64,000 nucleotides of DNA from Lewinellaceae bacterium (GTDB lineage Bacteria > Bacteroidota > Bacteroidia > Chitinophagales > Saprospiraceae). The notes beneath the pieces were generated by a model that searched no databases, had not been told where the DNA came from, and worked only from the letters and a program-made list of their open reading frames with translations. The stretch covers positions 62,001 through 126,000 of the forward strand of contig JACJYR010000002.1 in the NCBI GenBank assembly GCA_020636005.1. Direction: 5' to 3'. The translations under genes and the position numbers were made by a program. Positions 27,350-35,634 of the stretch are shown here, piece after piece. Position 1 is the stretch's first letter. Each line of letters starts with the position of its first letter.

Positions 27350-27524
27350 GTTGGAAAAAGTTGACGTACCGTCTGCGGGGCTAATGTACACCTTGCCCGG
27401 CTTTTTGGTAAAAAAACGTGGGTAAAAGGGGCGATATGGTAATTTTACCCCTGACAGCAAGTTTGTGATTATTAGAATTTGTTGGAGGTTGTTTACTATC
27501 GCAATCCCAGATTTACCAGGCCTC

Positions 27525-27573
27525 GAACAATTTTCAAACTAACTCAAACAACCTCAAACGATTATCAAACAAC
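27525..27573. repeat. CAAACAAC microrepeat upstream of the BrkB gene
   Basis: TTTCAAACTAACTCAAACAA and the related units after it are the reverse-complement form of the 19-bp microrepeat at 11967-12014. Confidence 0.5.
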
Positions 27574-27581
27574 TTATAGGC

Positions 27582-28538
27582 ATGCGCCTGCCCAATTTCA
27601 AAGCCGTCAAGGAATTTTTCCTCGCACATCCCTATGTCTTCGCAGGCCTGAAATGGTCGAAAACCCATTCCCTGCCCGGTTTTTTCGGGGTGCCGGTGTA
27701 CGATGTGGCGGTTTTCCTGTTCAACGAGTCGAAACGGGTGACCATCATCAGCCGGGCCAATGCAATGGCCTTCAGCTTTTTCCTTTCCCTTTTCCCGGCC
27801 ATCATTTTCCTGTTTACAGTGGCCACCCTGCTGCCGCTTTACGAATCTTTTGAGCACGAAATCAACGGATACATTGATTATATCATGCCCTCCAACGCCG
27901 GCAAGGAACTACAGGTGGCCATCAAAGAACTTGTAAGGCCCGACTCAAGGCTGCTGTCTGTTGGTTTCCTGCTGGCCATCTACTTTTCTTCCAACGGCAT
28001 GTTGGCCATGATGGGCGGTTTTGAAAAGACGCACCTCAAATCTTTTCGCAAAAGGCCGGGCTGGCGCAAGCGGCTCATCGCTGTTGCCCTTACGATGTCA
28101 CTCGGCGTCCTTTTGGCAGTCTCCGTCCTCCTCATTATTTTGGGCAATACGGCCATCAACCTTTTGACGGACTTTCTTCACCTGACCGAATTTGCGGAGG
28201 TGTCCATCAACCTATTCCGGTGGGTGGTCATCCTGATGCTCTTTTACCTGGGGGTTGCCCTGCTCTACCGATACGGGCCTGCCCTTCACACCCGCTTCAA
28301 ATGGCTTACACCAGGCGCAACGCTGGCCACCATCCTTTCCATTATTACCTCTGTGGCGTTTTCTTTTTATGTGGATAATTTCAACACCTATAATAAGGTG
28401 TACGGATCCATCGGCACCATCATCGTGATGATGCTATGGATACAGATCAACTGCTTCATCCTGCAGGTCGGTTTCGAGTTGAATGCCAGCATCGCTGTGA
28501 ACAGGGATTTAAAGGAAAGTGTGCAGGAAGACGGGTAA
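27582..28538 (+). CDS. YihY/BrkB-family inner-membrane protein
   Basis: 318 aa with about six membrane helices, including AFSFFLSLFPAIIFLFTVAT, LTMSLGVLLAVSVLLIILG and VVILMLFYLGVALLYRYG. The NAMAFSFFLSLFPAI segment and the final GSIGTIIVMMLWIQINCFIL are the conserved marks of the YihY family. It was once called ribonuclease BN, but that activity belongs to another protein, and the function is unsettled. It has a usual family length and is a single-gene unit divergent from the Clp-like gene. Confidence 0.88.
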   Translation: MRLPNFKAVKEFFLAHPYVFAGLKWSKTHSLPGFFGVPVYDVAVFLFNESKRVTIISRANAMAFSFFLSLFPAIIFLFTVATLLPLYESFEHEINGYIDYIMPSNAGKELQVAIKELVRPDSRLLSVGFLLAIYFSSNGMLAMMGGFEKTHLKSFRKRPGWRKRLIAVALTMSLGVLLAVSVLLIILGNTAINLLTDFLHLTEFAEVSINLFRWVVILMLFYLGVALLYRYGPALHTRFKWLTPGATLATILSIITSVAFSFYVDNFNTYNKVYGSIGTIIVMMLWIQINCFILQVGFELNASIAVNRDLKESVQEDG

Positions 28539-28632
28539 AGATTAATGATACGAATAGGGATTCATTTTTTAGTTTGTTGATTTTCATGATGTGGTTCCCC
28601 CTTTAGGGCAGAGACGAATGGTTCTGTTTCTT

Positions 28633-28670
28633 TGATTTAAGAATTAAGATTACATGATTTTAGATGTAAG
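28633..28670. repeat. Single arm related to the 38-bp ends of the 54.8-kb element
   Basis: TGATTTAAGAATTAAGATTA, followed by CATGATTTTAGATGTAAG, resembles the inverted arms at 54811-54848 and 55071-55108. It is followed 70 nt later by the 44-bp palindrome. Confidence 0.5.
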
Positions 28671-28740
28671 ATTTTGTGGCAAAACCCAAGGGCAATTAAA
28701 ATTCGGGAAGCAGTTTAAGGAGAATGGGTTCGGCACTTTA

Positions 28741-28784
28741 TCAAACAGGCCCGCCGGGATGCGCATCCCGGCGGGCCTGTTTGA
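28741..28784. terminator. Perfect 44-bp palindrome between convergent genes
   Basis: TCAAACAGGCCCGCCGGGAT plus GC is followed at once by its exact reverse complement. The GC-rich core makes it a likely bidirectional terminator for the BrkB and symporter genes, although the T-run is weak. The TTATCAAAC start is shared with the REP-like palindromes near 55 and 59 kb. Confidence 0.6.
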
Positions 28785-28804
28785 CATTGATAAAAAACCT
28801 GCCA

Positions 28805-30481
28805 CTACCAGAACATCGCATAAAGCATGACGAGTATTAAGCAGACGATGACTGCGCTGATGTTGAAAGCAGGCGGGGTGGCGAAAAGCTGCCTTGATAG
28901 CGGTATGCCCTTCTCATGGTCGGCCCCTTTATTTTCTGCATAACTGACGGCAACCATGATCAACATGGACAGAAGGCAGGTCCAAAGCATCTGCTGCAGG
29001 AAGGGAAGCTCCAGAAAGATCGGGCTATCCGACCAGCCGTTCGGGGCGACCTTGAAATACATGGCAATGGGGATGGACAACAACACGCCCCAAATGGCCG
29101 CACTATTGGTGGTTTTTTTCCAAAATAAACCCAACATAAACACAGCGAGGATGCCAGGGCTGACCACCCCCGTATATTCCTGGATGTACTGGAAAACCTG
29201 CCCCAGGTTGCCCAGTTGGGGCGCCAGGACAATAGCAATTACGAGGGAAACAGCCGCAGTAAGACGGCCCACGTTGACGAGCTTGCCTTCACTGGCTTTT
29301 TTTCCGAAATATGGCTTGTATATATCCATCGTAAAAATAGTGGCCGTGGAGTTTAGCATCGAAGCCAGGGAGGAGACGATGGCCGCCGCCAAAGCCGCCA
29401 GCACAAGGCCTTTCAGGCCGGTGGGGATAAAAGTCCTGACGAGCCAGGGATAGGCACTGTCGTTGATGAAATTGCCGTTTTTGCCAATAAAAGAGGGATC
29501 GACGGACGTTGCCGAAACAACCCCGTCGGGGCCGGCATTCACCACATAGGCGACGATGCCCGGTATGACGACGACGAGTGGCATCAACAGCTTCAAAAAT
29601 GCGGCAAACGCAATTCCCTTCTGCGCTTCGCCCAGGCTTTTGGCGGCTAGTGTCCGCTGTATGATGTATTGGTTGAAGCCCCAATAATATAAATTAGCGA
29701 CCCACATGCCCCCCAGCAGCACGGCCAGGCCCGGCAAGTCCCACCAGGCATCCCGTCCGTCCGGCGTAAAGACCTCTCCTTTTTCGAGTATCATGGAAAA
29801 CTTGGCGGGCACTTTTTCTATCAGCATTTGAAACCCTGAAATGATGCCGCCGTCGGGGGATACGTGCGAAAGCGCAATAAACGTTGTGACTAAGCCGCCG
29901 ATCACCAGCAACACTACCTGAACCACGTCCGTCCAGGCCACGGCAGAAAGGCCACCCCAAAGGGAATAGGCTGCCGCAAACAGCGCCAGTCCAATGATGG
30001 AATACATCAGGGTAGTACCATCGCCTGCACCCAGGATAGTATCGAGCGCCTTGGCACCCAGGTAAAGCACGGAAGTGAGGTTGACAAAAACGAACAGGGC
30101 AATCCAGAAAATAGCCAGGATGGTTTTCAGGTTGGTGCTGTATCGTTTTTCCACAAATTCAGGGATGGTATAGAGTTCTTTCTTGATGAAAATAGGCAGG
30201 AAAAACTTGCCGACGATGAGCAGGGAAAGGGCAGCCATCCATTCGTAGGAAGCAATGGCCAGGCCGATGGCAAAACCAGAACCCGACATGCCGATGAACT
30301 GCTCGGCAGAAATGTTGGCGGCAATGAGCGAGGCACCAATGGCCCACCAGGGCAGGGACTTACTGGCCAGGAAATAGTCCTCGGCTGTTTTTTCTCCCTT
30401 CCTCGACACCCAAAGGCCGATCGACATGATGAGCACAGCATAACCGATGAACACTACATAGTCTAATGTACCGAAATGCAT
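28805..30481 (-). CDS. Sodium/solute (probably sugar) symporter, SSS family
   Basis: 558 aa with about 13-14 membrane helices. The start MHFGTLDYVVFIGYAVLIMS and KTAEDYFLASKSLPWWAIGA are typical of the SSS family. ISAEQFIGMSGSGFAIG holds the first core helix, and YYWGFNQYIIQRTLAAKS resembles the conserved region of SGLT-type sugar transporters. It is likely to import a sugar or similar solute with Na+ across the inner membrane. It is a single-gene unit with a 350-nt divergent spacer to the AAA+ gene. Substrate choice is a guess. Confidence 0.88.
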   Translation of the reverse strand: MHFGTLDYVVFIGYAVLIMSIGLWVSRKGEKTAEDYFLASKSLPWWAIGASLIAANISAEQFIGMSGSGFAIGLAIASYEWMAALSLLIVGKFFLPIFIKKELYTIPEFVEKRYSTNLKTILAIFWIALFVFVNLTSVLYLGAKALDTILGAGDGTTLMYSIIGLALFAAAYSLWGGLSAVAWTDVVQVVLLVIGGLVTTFIALSHVSPDGGIISGFQMLIEKVPAKFSMILEKGEVFTPDGRDAWWDLPGLAVLLGGMWVANLYYWGFNQYIIQRTLAAKSLGEAQKGIAFAAFLKLLMPLVVVIPGIVAYVVNAGPDGVVSATSVDPSFIGKNGNFINDSAYPWLVRTFIPTGLKGLVLAALAAAIVSSLASMLNSTATIFTMDIYKPYFGKKASEGKLVNVGRLTAAVSLVIAIVLAPQLGNLGQVFQYIQEYTGVVSPGILAVFMLGLFWKKTTNSAAIWGVLLSIPIAMYFKVAPNGWSDSPIFLELPFLQQMLWTCLLSMLIMVAVSYAENKGADHEKGIPLSRQLFATPPAFNISAVIVCLILVMLYAMFW

Positions 30482-30829
30482 AGTTGTAAAGTTGGTTGGT
30501 GATTGAATCGTTTTTTACAAAATGGGAAAAACAAAGGTTGGAAAAAATATTAGCATACGGTGGCCTCTTTATCATAAAATTAAAAATTGGAACTGCTGGC
30601 ACCAACCGGCATGAATGATGGCTGACGGCCTGTATATTGGTTTTTTATTGCGCCCGGCATGAGCCACCTGCCCTCCTGGCCCATTTTACTTAAACCTGCC
30701 GGGAGTACTATATTACTTTCAGGTTCAATTGTTTTTGGAGTCGTATTAAACAAAACAATCTACCCCTACCTGTGTTTCCACCAAAGTTTTCACTTTTACC
30801 GAACTAAAAAATCCACCTCAACAACTTAC
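30482..30829. other. Divergent intergenic region
   Basis: 348 nt between the symporter and the Mg-chelatase-like gene. It must hold promoters for both. I see no repeat, hairpin or convincing consensus box. Confidence 0.4.
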
Positions 30830-32299
30830 ATGAAAAAAGCAATGACACTGGGCGAACTGAAAGCCTCGGGCTACAAGCCCCGCTCGATCAAGGAAGAACT
30901 CAGGGAAAACCTCATCCAGAAACTAAAAAAGAAAGAGACGGTCTTCGAGGGCATCTACGGATTCGAAGATACGGTATTGCCCGACATTGAGCGGGCCGTG
31001 CTTTCCCGCCACAACATGGTGCTACTAGGCCTGCGGGGCCAGGCAAAGACCCGAATAGCCCGGATGCTCGTCCACCTGTTAGACGAATACATGCCCATCG
31101 TAGCTGGCAGCGAACTGAACGACGACCCGCTGCGCCCCATTTCCCGGTATGCCATTGATTTGGTAGCTGAAAAAGGGGACGATACCCCGGTTGAATGGAT
31201 ACACCGCAACGAACGCTATGTGGAAAAACTCGCCACCCCCGACGTGAGCGTGGCCGACCTCGTGGGCGACGTGGACCCCATCAAAGCGGCCACCCTGAAG
31301 CTGCCGTACTCCGATGAAAGGGTTATTCACTTTGGCCTTATTCCCCGCTCGCACCGCAGCATTTTCGTTATCAACGAATTGCCCGATTTGCAGGCAAGGA
31401 TACAGGTGGCGCTGTTCAATATCTTACAGGAGGGCGATATGCAAATCAGGGGTTTCAAGCTCCGCCTGCCGCTCGAAATCCAGTTCATGTTTACTGCCAA
31501 CCCGGAGGACTACACCAACCGGGGCAGCATCATCACCCCGCTGAAAGACCGCATCGAAAGCCAGATACTGACGCACTACCCCCGCAGCATCGAAATAGCA
31601 AGAACCATCACCCAGCAGGAGGCCAAACTGACGCCTGAGCAGAAAAAAGCAGTGGAGGTGCCTGACCTGCTCCAAGTATTGCTGGAGCAAATCTCCTTCA
31701 CCGCTCGTGACAGCGAACTGGTGGACGAAAAGAGCGGCGTCTCCGCCCGCCTTAGCATTTCCGGCTACGAGAACCTGGTGAGTACTGCCGAGCGCCGTAT
31801 GTACATCAACAGCGAGAAATCAACGACTGCACGGATTACCGACTTCTGGGGCGTCATCCCAGCCATCACGGGCAAGGTGGAACTGGTCTATGAGGGCGAA
31901 CAGGAAGGGCCCTATGCCGTTGCCCTTCATTTGATCGGCGAGGCGGTCAAAGAATTGTTTTTGAAATACTTCCCTCATCCTGACAAACTCGGCAAGCGCC
32001 CAGAGCGCGACCCTTATGGCATTATCAAAGCATGGTTTGCCGGTGGCAACGAGGTGAACCTGATGAACGATGCCTCCGATCAGGAATTCAAAAAATCATT
32101 GGACAAAGTGGCGGGCTTGAAAAGACTGGCAGAAGGTTACAATGCGCCCAAAGACCAGCTCTATTCCTACATGGAACTGATCCTGCACGCTTTGTCCGAA
32201 TTCAATGTTATCAACCGGAGCCTGGTGGACGCCTCCCTCTCCTTCAACGATGCCCTGGCGGGGATGCTGCGGGAAGACGAGGACGACCAGTTTAATTGA
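30830..32299 (+). CDS. Mg-chelatase/MoxR-like AAA+ ATPase
   Basis: 489 aa from the ATG at 30830; the frame is open upstream but reads as non-coding. Walker A is GLRGQAKT (67-74), a variant used by this ChlI-like group. Walker B is IFVINELPDL (178-187), with N-E instead of D-E. Sensor 1 is TANPEDY and GSIITPLKDRI fits the arginine-finger region. Such proteins usually remodel partner proteins together with a VWA-domain subunit, but none is encoded nearby. The gene ends at a 15-bp perfect hairpin terminator. Confidence 0.8.
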   Translation: MKKAMTLGELKASGYKPRSIKEELRENLIQKLKKKETVFEGIYGFEDTVLPDIERAVLSRHNMVLLGLRGQAKTRIARMLVHLLDEYMPIVAGSELNDDPLRPISRYAIDLVAEKGDDTPVEWIHRNERYVEKLATPDVSVADLVGDVDPIKAATLKLPYSDERVIHFGLIPRSHRSIFVINELPDLQARIQVALFNILQEGDMQIRGFKLRLPLEIQFMFTANPEDYTNRGSIITPLKDRIESQILTHYPRSIEIARTITQQEAKLTPEQKKAVEVPDLLQVLLEQISFTARDSELVDEKSGVSARLSISGYENLVSTAERRMYINSEKSTTARITDFWGVIPAITGKVELVYEGEQEGPYAVALHLIGEAVKELFLKYFPHPDKLGKRPERDPYGIIKAWFAGGNEVNLMNDASDQEFKKSLDKVAGLKRLAEGYNAPKDQLYSYMELILHALSEFNVINRSLVDASLSFNDALAGMLREDEDDQFN

Positions 32300-32350
32300 G
32301 AAGGGTGAATATAAAATGGTGAACGGTTAATTTTTTAGCCGAGGCCTTTT

Positions 32351-32457
32351 GGATGGAAGGAAAAATAATCCCGATTTTGCATCGGGATTATTTTTATGAA
32401 ACCCTTCCATTTCTGGGATTTCAACATCAAAACAGGGAAGTTATTTTTTCATCCTTG
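32351..32457 (+). repeat. ~107-bp dispersed repeat R1 with embedded hairpin
   Basis: It starts GGATGGAAGGAAAAATAATC and ends in TTATTTTTTCATCCTTGC. It is similar over its full length to R3 at 37348-37456 and to the inverted, IS-split R2 at 33241-34800. It ends 20 nt before the DUF1684 start. Confidence 0.75.
32361..32395. terminator. 15-bp perfect hairpin terminator in repeat R1
   Basis: AAAAATAATCCCGAT (32361-32375), loop TTTGC, then the exact complement ending in TTTTT. It has A and T tracts on both sides and so can work in both directions. It ends the Mg-chelatase-like gene. Confidence 0.85.
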
Positions 32458-32476
32458 CCTCTTCAAAAATGATGGT

Positions 32477-33100
32477 ATGAAAAATTTATTCCTCGCTGCT
32501 TTAGTTTTCCTTGCTTTTGCCGAAGCGTTTGGGCAAAAAGAAGGGACTTCCTTTCGGGAAGCTATCCTGCAGCACCGGGAAGCCTACAAACAGGAATTCC
32601 TTGCAGATGAGCGGTCGCCCCTGCAGGCAGGTGACCTCGCCAACCTGCGGTTTTTTGAGCCGGATGAAAATTACCGGGTGGCCTTCTCCTTCCGGTTGAC
32701 GCCCGATGAAAAGCCCTTTGAATTGCCGACCTACAGTGGCCGCACCAAGCCTTTTCGCAAGTATGGGGTGCTCAGTTTTGAAATAAATGGCCAGCCCTGC
32801 CAACTGGCCGTTTACCAAAACCTTGGCCTGCGCAACATGCCGCAATATGCCCAGCACCTTTTCCTGCCTTTCCGTGATCTGACCAACGACGAAACGACCT
32901 ATGGCGGTGGCCGCTACATAGATTTGACCGTGCAGGAGGTCGAGGCGGAAAACCCCGTTCTCGATTTCAACAAATGCTACAACCCCTGGTGCCACTACTC
33001 CGATGGCTACAATTGTCCGGTACCCCCCACGGAAAATTCGTTGGAAGTAGCCATTAAGGCGGGGGAAATGAAGTGGGCTGGGGAGAAGAAACACAAATAA
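32477..33100 (+). CDS. DUF1684 protein, secreted
   Basis: 207 aa from the ATG at 32477, which gives a signal peptide (MKNLFLAALVFLAFAEAFGQ). The body matches the DUF1684 pattern: FREAILQHREAYKQEFL at the start, a central LSFEINGQPCQLAVYQ strand pair, FLPFRDLTNDETTYGGGRY, and the Cys/Trp-bearing CYNPWCHYSDGYNCPVPP near the end. Function is unknown; members occur in many bacteria as secreted or lipid-anchored proteins. Repeat R1 directly upstream may supply the leader. It is a single-gene unit. Confidence 0.85.
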   Translation: MKNLFLAALVFLAFAEAFGQKEGTSFREAILQHREAYKQEFLADERSPLQAGDLANLRFFEPDENYRVAFSFRLTPDEKPFELPTYSGRTKPFRKYGVLSFEINGQPCQLAVYQNLGLRNMPQYAQHLFLPFRDLTNDETTYGGGRYIDLTVQEVEAENPVLDFNKCYNPWCHYSDGYNCPVPPTENSLEVAIKAGEMKWAGEKKHK

Positions 33101-33240
33101 CAGCGCCTGCGTCTTTTTTGGCGGTTGCTTAGTTTGCAAAAAAATCCAAGCTAAGGTTTAAAACCCAACCCTCCATACGAAGCCTTAACCCAAAAAGAAA
33201 AGCGGGCAGACCATCCTCAAATGCTTTCCCAACGACTTTA

Positions 33241-33328
33241 GTAACGATGAAAAAATAACTTCACCATTTTGATTTTGAAAACCCCAGCAATAGAAGGGTG
33301 TTTTAAGAATAATCCCGATGCAAAATCG
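33241..33328 (-). repeat. Repeat R2 (inverted), left part split by the IS4 element
   Basis: Read on the minus strand it matches R1 and R3 (CATCGTTAC end, AATAACTTC, then the ATAATCCCGAT hairpin). The remaining part is at 34765-34800, after the insertion sequence. Confidence 0.7.
33316..33328. repeat. Left 13-bp target-site duplication of the IS
   Basis: CGATGCAAAATCG is repeated exactly at 34765-34777. It corresponds to the loop and inner stem of the R2 hairpin. Confidence 0.85.
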
Positions 33329-34764
33329 CATAGGCGTCAACTTAAATTTATTTCATACAAAAATTCGAGATAGCATTTTCGGGATTTTCGTTTGTCATGG
33401 GAATAATATCTGGCAAGCTCACCGATGAAAACATCGAGGTCGCTTGTCAAAAGTATTTCCCAAAACCGTTCTTTGACAAAATCGGCGAACAGCAGCATGC
33501 TGATGAATTTCTTCTTTTCTTCGTAAACCCGGTGCACAAAATACCCATACCAAGCCCCCATTGTCAAGGTCAACCAAGCAAGCATCAGGTAGATGGTCAT
33601 GGCTGCCCTCGGTGGCGATATTGTTTCCCTGCCTTCGAAGAACTTGTCCAGGTTGAACTTGCTTTTCCAACACTTGAACACTATTTCAATGCGCCAACGG
33701 TACCGGTAGGCCCTGATGATGTCCCGGCCCCCCCAGGTTTCCTTGTTGACATTTGTTATGAAAATGGTCCAGCCCAGCAGTTGGATGTACTCTCTGGAAT
33801 GGGCGGCCTTTGCACTGCGGTCAGTACGGGCCTTGTGCTGCCTCATCCGTTTGGCCTCTTCAGGGGCTTCGATGGCCACCAGGCGGACTGGCAGTTTCTC
33901 CTTGCCCCCCAGCAATATTTCCTTGTCAAGGACTTGGCGGCCTGCTTTTTTCAAAGCCTTGAGCTCTTTCAGCAAATCCATTTTTTCCCCGGTCTGCGCA
34001 TCAAAAACGGTTGTCCCAAAGCGGAGGCGGGACAGGAAAAACGCCTTTTTCTCCATGATCGCCCGGAAGGCGGCCAGCACAAAATACCCTTTGTCCCGGA
34101 TCACAAGGCAGCCTGCCGTGAGTATTTCAACGATACGGTGCGCAAAACCCTGGTCATTTTCACGGTAACTCCCCACAAAAACCCCTTCGTAGGATTCACT
34201 CACCAATTCCATGCGCAACTGTATGCGGGCAGTGGCACATTCCCCGTGGGTTTTGCTGTGGGGGCCGGGGTAGAAAGATGACAGGTTGCGGGGCAGCCCC
34301 ACACAGGTGCTGTCCTCAACATAGACCTCCTTGAACGGTGCGAAGAGGGCAACCCCCTGGTGGCCGTTTGAGGCCGTGCACTGTTTGAGTACAAACCCCA
34401 AAAGTTGGCGGGCAAAAGCTTCGTGCCTGAACTGGAGTTTTTTTTGGAGGCCTTGTTTGGAGACCAGCTTTTGGGTCAGCCGCCCTATGCTTTTTGCCCA
34501 GTCCCTCAGCCCCGTCTGCCCAAGCTGTACCATCATGCAAAAACCAAGAAAAAAACTATATCCGGTGACTTTCCTCGGCTCCCGCTTTTGGAAACCGCTA
34601 CTTTTTGCGATGGCGTTTATTTGTTGTTCGCCAATTTTTCGCTTAATTTGTTCCAACTTAATTTTCATATGCTGTTTAGGTGTTCTGAATGTTGATTTGA
34701 ACAAACCTAAGCAGCATTTTTATTTTATCTAATCATATTCGGTTTTTTTAAGTTGACGCCTATG
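33329..34764. mobile_element. Intact IS4-family insertion sequence (1436 bp)
   Basis: Both ends carry the perfect 18-bp inverted repeat CATAGGCGTCAACTTAAA (33329-33346 and, inverted, 34747-34764). A 13-bp target duplication flanks it, within the 10-13-bp range of IS4-family elements. One transposase gene fills the element. It split the hairpin of repeat R2. The perfect ends and intact gene suggest a recent insertion. Confidence 0.9.
33337..34704 (-). CDS. IS4-family DDE transposase
   Basis: Up to 455 aa from the frame start at 34704; an internal ATG (MKIKLEQIKRK, 12 codons later) is the likelier start. The DDE core shows a first Asp in VYVEDSTCVGLP, a second in GCLVIRDKGYFVL and the Y-(2)-R-(3)-E-(6)-K signature of IS4 transposases in YRYRWRIEIVFKCWK. 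The catalytic residues are all visible and the frame is uninterrupted, so the enzyme should be active. The frame stops eight bases inside the left inverted repeat. A basic tail (SHDKRKSRK) is present. Confidence 0.92.
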   Translation of the reverse strand: MFKSTFRTPKQHMKIKLEQIKRKIGEQQINAIAKSSGFQKREPRKVTGYSFFLGFCMMVQLGQTGLRDWAKSIGRLTQKLVSKQGLQKKLQFRHEAFARQLLGFVLKQCTASNGHQGVALFAPFKEVYVEDSTCVGLPRNLSSFYPGPHSKTHGECATARIQLRMELVSESYEGVFVGSYRENDQGFAHRIVEILTAGCLVIRDKGYFVLAAFRAIMEKKAFFLSRLRFGTTVFDAQTGEKMDLLKELKALKKAGRQVLDKEILLGGKEKLPVRLVAIEAPEEAKRMRQHKARTDRSAKAAHSREYIQLLGWTIFITNVNKETWGGRDIIRAYRYRWRIEIVFKCWKSKFNLDKFFEGRETISPPRAAMTIYLMLAWLTLTMGAWYGYFVHRVYEEKKKFISMLLFADFVKERFWEILLTSDLDVFIGELARYYSHDKRKSRKCYLEFLYEINLS

Positions 34765-34777
34765 CGATGCAAAATCG
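34765..34777. repeat. Right 13-bp target-site duplication of the IS
   Basis: An exact copy of 33316-33328 (CGATGCAAAATCG). It is followed by GGATTATTTTTTCTTCGATC, the remaining part of R2. Confidence 0.85.
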
Positions 34778-34806
34778 GGATTATTTTTTCTTCGATCCTT
34801 AGTACC

Positions 34807-35634
34807 ATGACCAAAATCTTTACCGACCAGATGGGCAGGGAGGTGAAAATTTCCACCCCTCCCAAACGCATTGTTTCCATTGTCCCTTCCCAAACCGAGT
34901 TGCTTTTCGACCTCGGGTTGGGGGAAGCAGTGGTCGGCCTCACCAAATTCTGCATTCATCCAGGTGAAAAATGGAAGGATAAAACAAAAGTCGGCGGCAC
35001 GAAAAAATTGCACATTGAGAAAATCGCCTCCTTGAAACCCAATCTTATCCTGGGCAATAAGGAAGAAAACGACCGGCAGCAAATCGAACAACTGGAAAAA
35101 GATTTCCCGGTGTGGATGAGCGATATCTATACCCTCGAAGACGCCTTGGAAATGATCACATCTGTTGGTGAGATTACAGCAAAAAATGAAAAGGCTGCCG
35201 TATTGAGTGAAAAAATTCAACAGGCCTTCCAGCAGTTGAAAAAGAAGCCGGCAAATACTGATCTCCCTTCGCTTTCCGTTGCCTACCTCATCTGGAAAAA
35301 CCCCTACATGGCCGCCGCTTCCGGCACATTTATTAATAGTATGCTGCACGCTATGGGTTTGCAGAATATCTTTTCCCAAAAAACACGCTACCCGGAAACC
35401 ACGTTGGAAGAACTGGCCGCATTGAAGCCCGATGTTGTTTTGCTCTCCTCCGAACCGTTCCCCTTCCGGGAAAAGCATTTGGAAGAAATCAAACAACAAT
35501 GTCCGGCAGCCGTCGTAAAGCTGGTGGATGGCGAAATGTTCTCCTGGTATGGCAGCCGCCTGTTGCAAGCCGCCCCGTATTTCGCTAATTTGCGGCTCGA
35601 AATTACCCATGCGCTTGAAAAAATAAGTCAATGA
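34807..35634 (+). CDS. Helical-backbone metal receptor / BtuF-like binding protein
   Basis: 275 aa from the ATG at 34807; in-frame codons upstream come from the R2 repeat. PPKRIVSIVPSQTELLFDLG and LKPNLILGNKEEND, later LAALKPDVVLLSSEPFPF, are the paired Rossmann-like motifs of the BtuF/FepB class of periplasmic binding proteins. No signal peptide is visible, which is odd for a periplasmic receptor and matches the cytoplasmic-looking cobalamin-binding homologs. No ABC partner is adjacent. Its stop overlaps the start of the first subtilase by 4 nt (ATGA), indicating coupled translation. The ligand may be a corrinoid or metal chelate, but this is unproven. Confidence 0.8.
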   Translation: MTKIFTDQMGREVKISTPPKRIVSIVPSQTELLFDLGLGEAVVGLTKFCIHPGEKWKDKTKVGGTKKLHIEKIASLKPNLILGNKEENDRQQIEQLEKDFPVWMSDIYTLEDALEMITSVGEITAKNEKAAVLSEKIQQAFQQLKKKPANTDLPSLSVAYLIWKNPYMAAASGTFINSMLHAMGLQNIFSQKTRYPETTLEELAALKPDVVLLSSEPFPFREKHLEEIKQQCPAAVVKLVDGEMFSWYGSRLLQAAPYFANLRLEITHALEKISQ

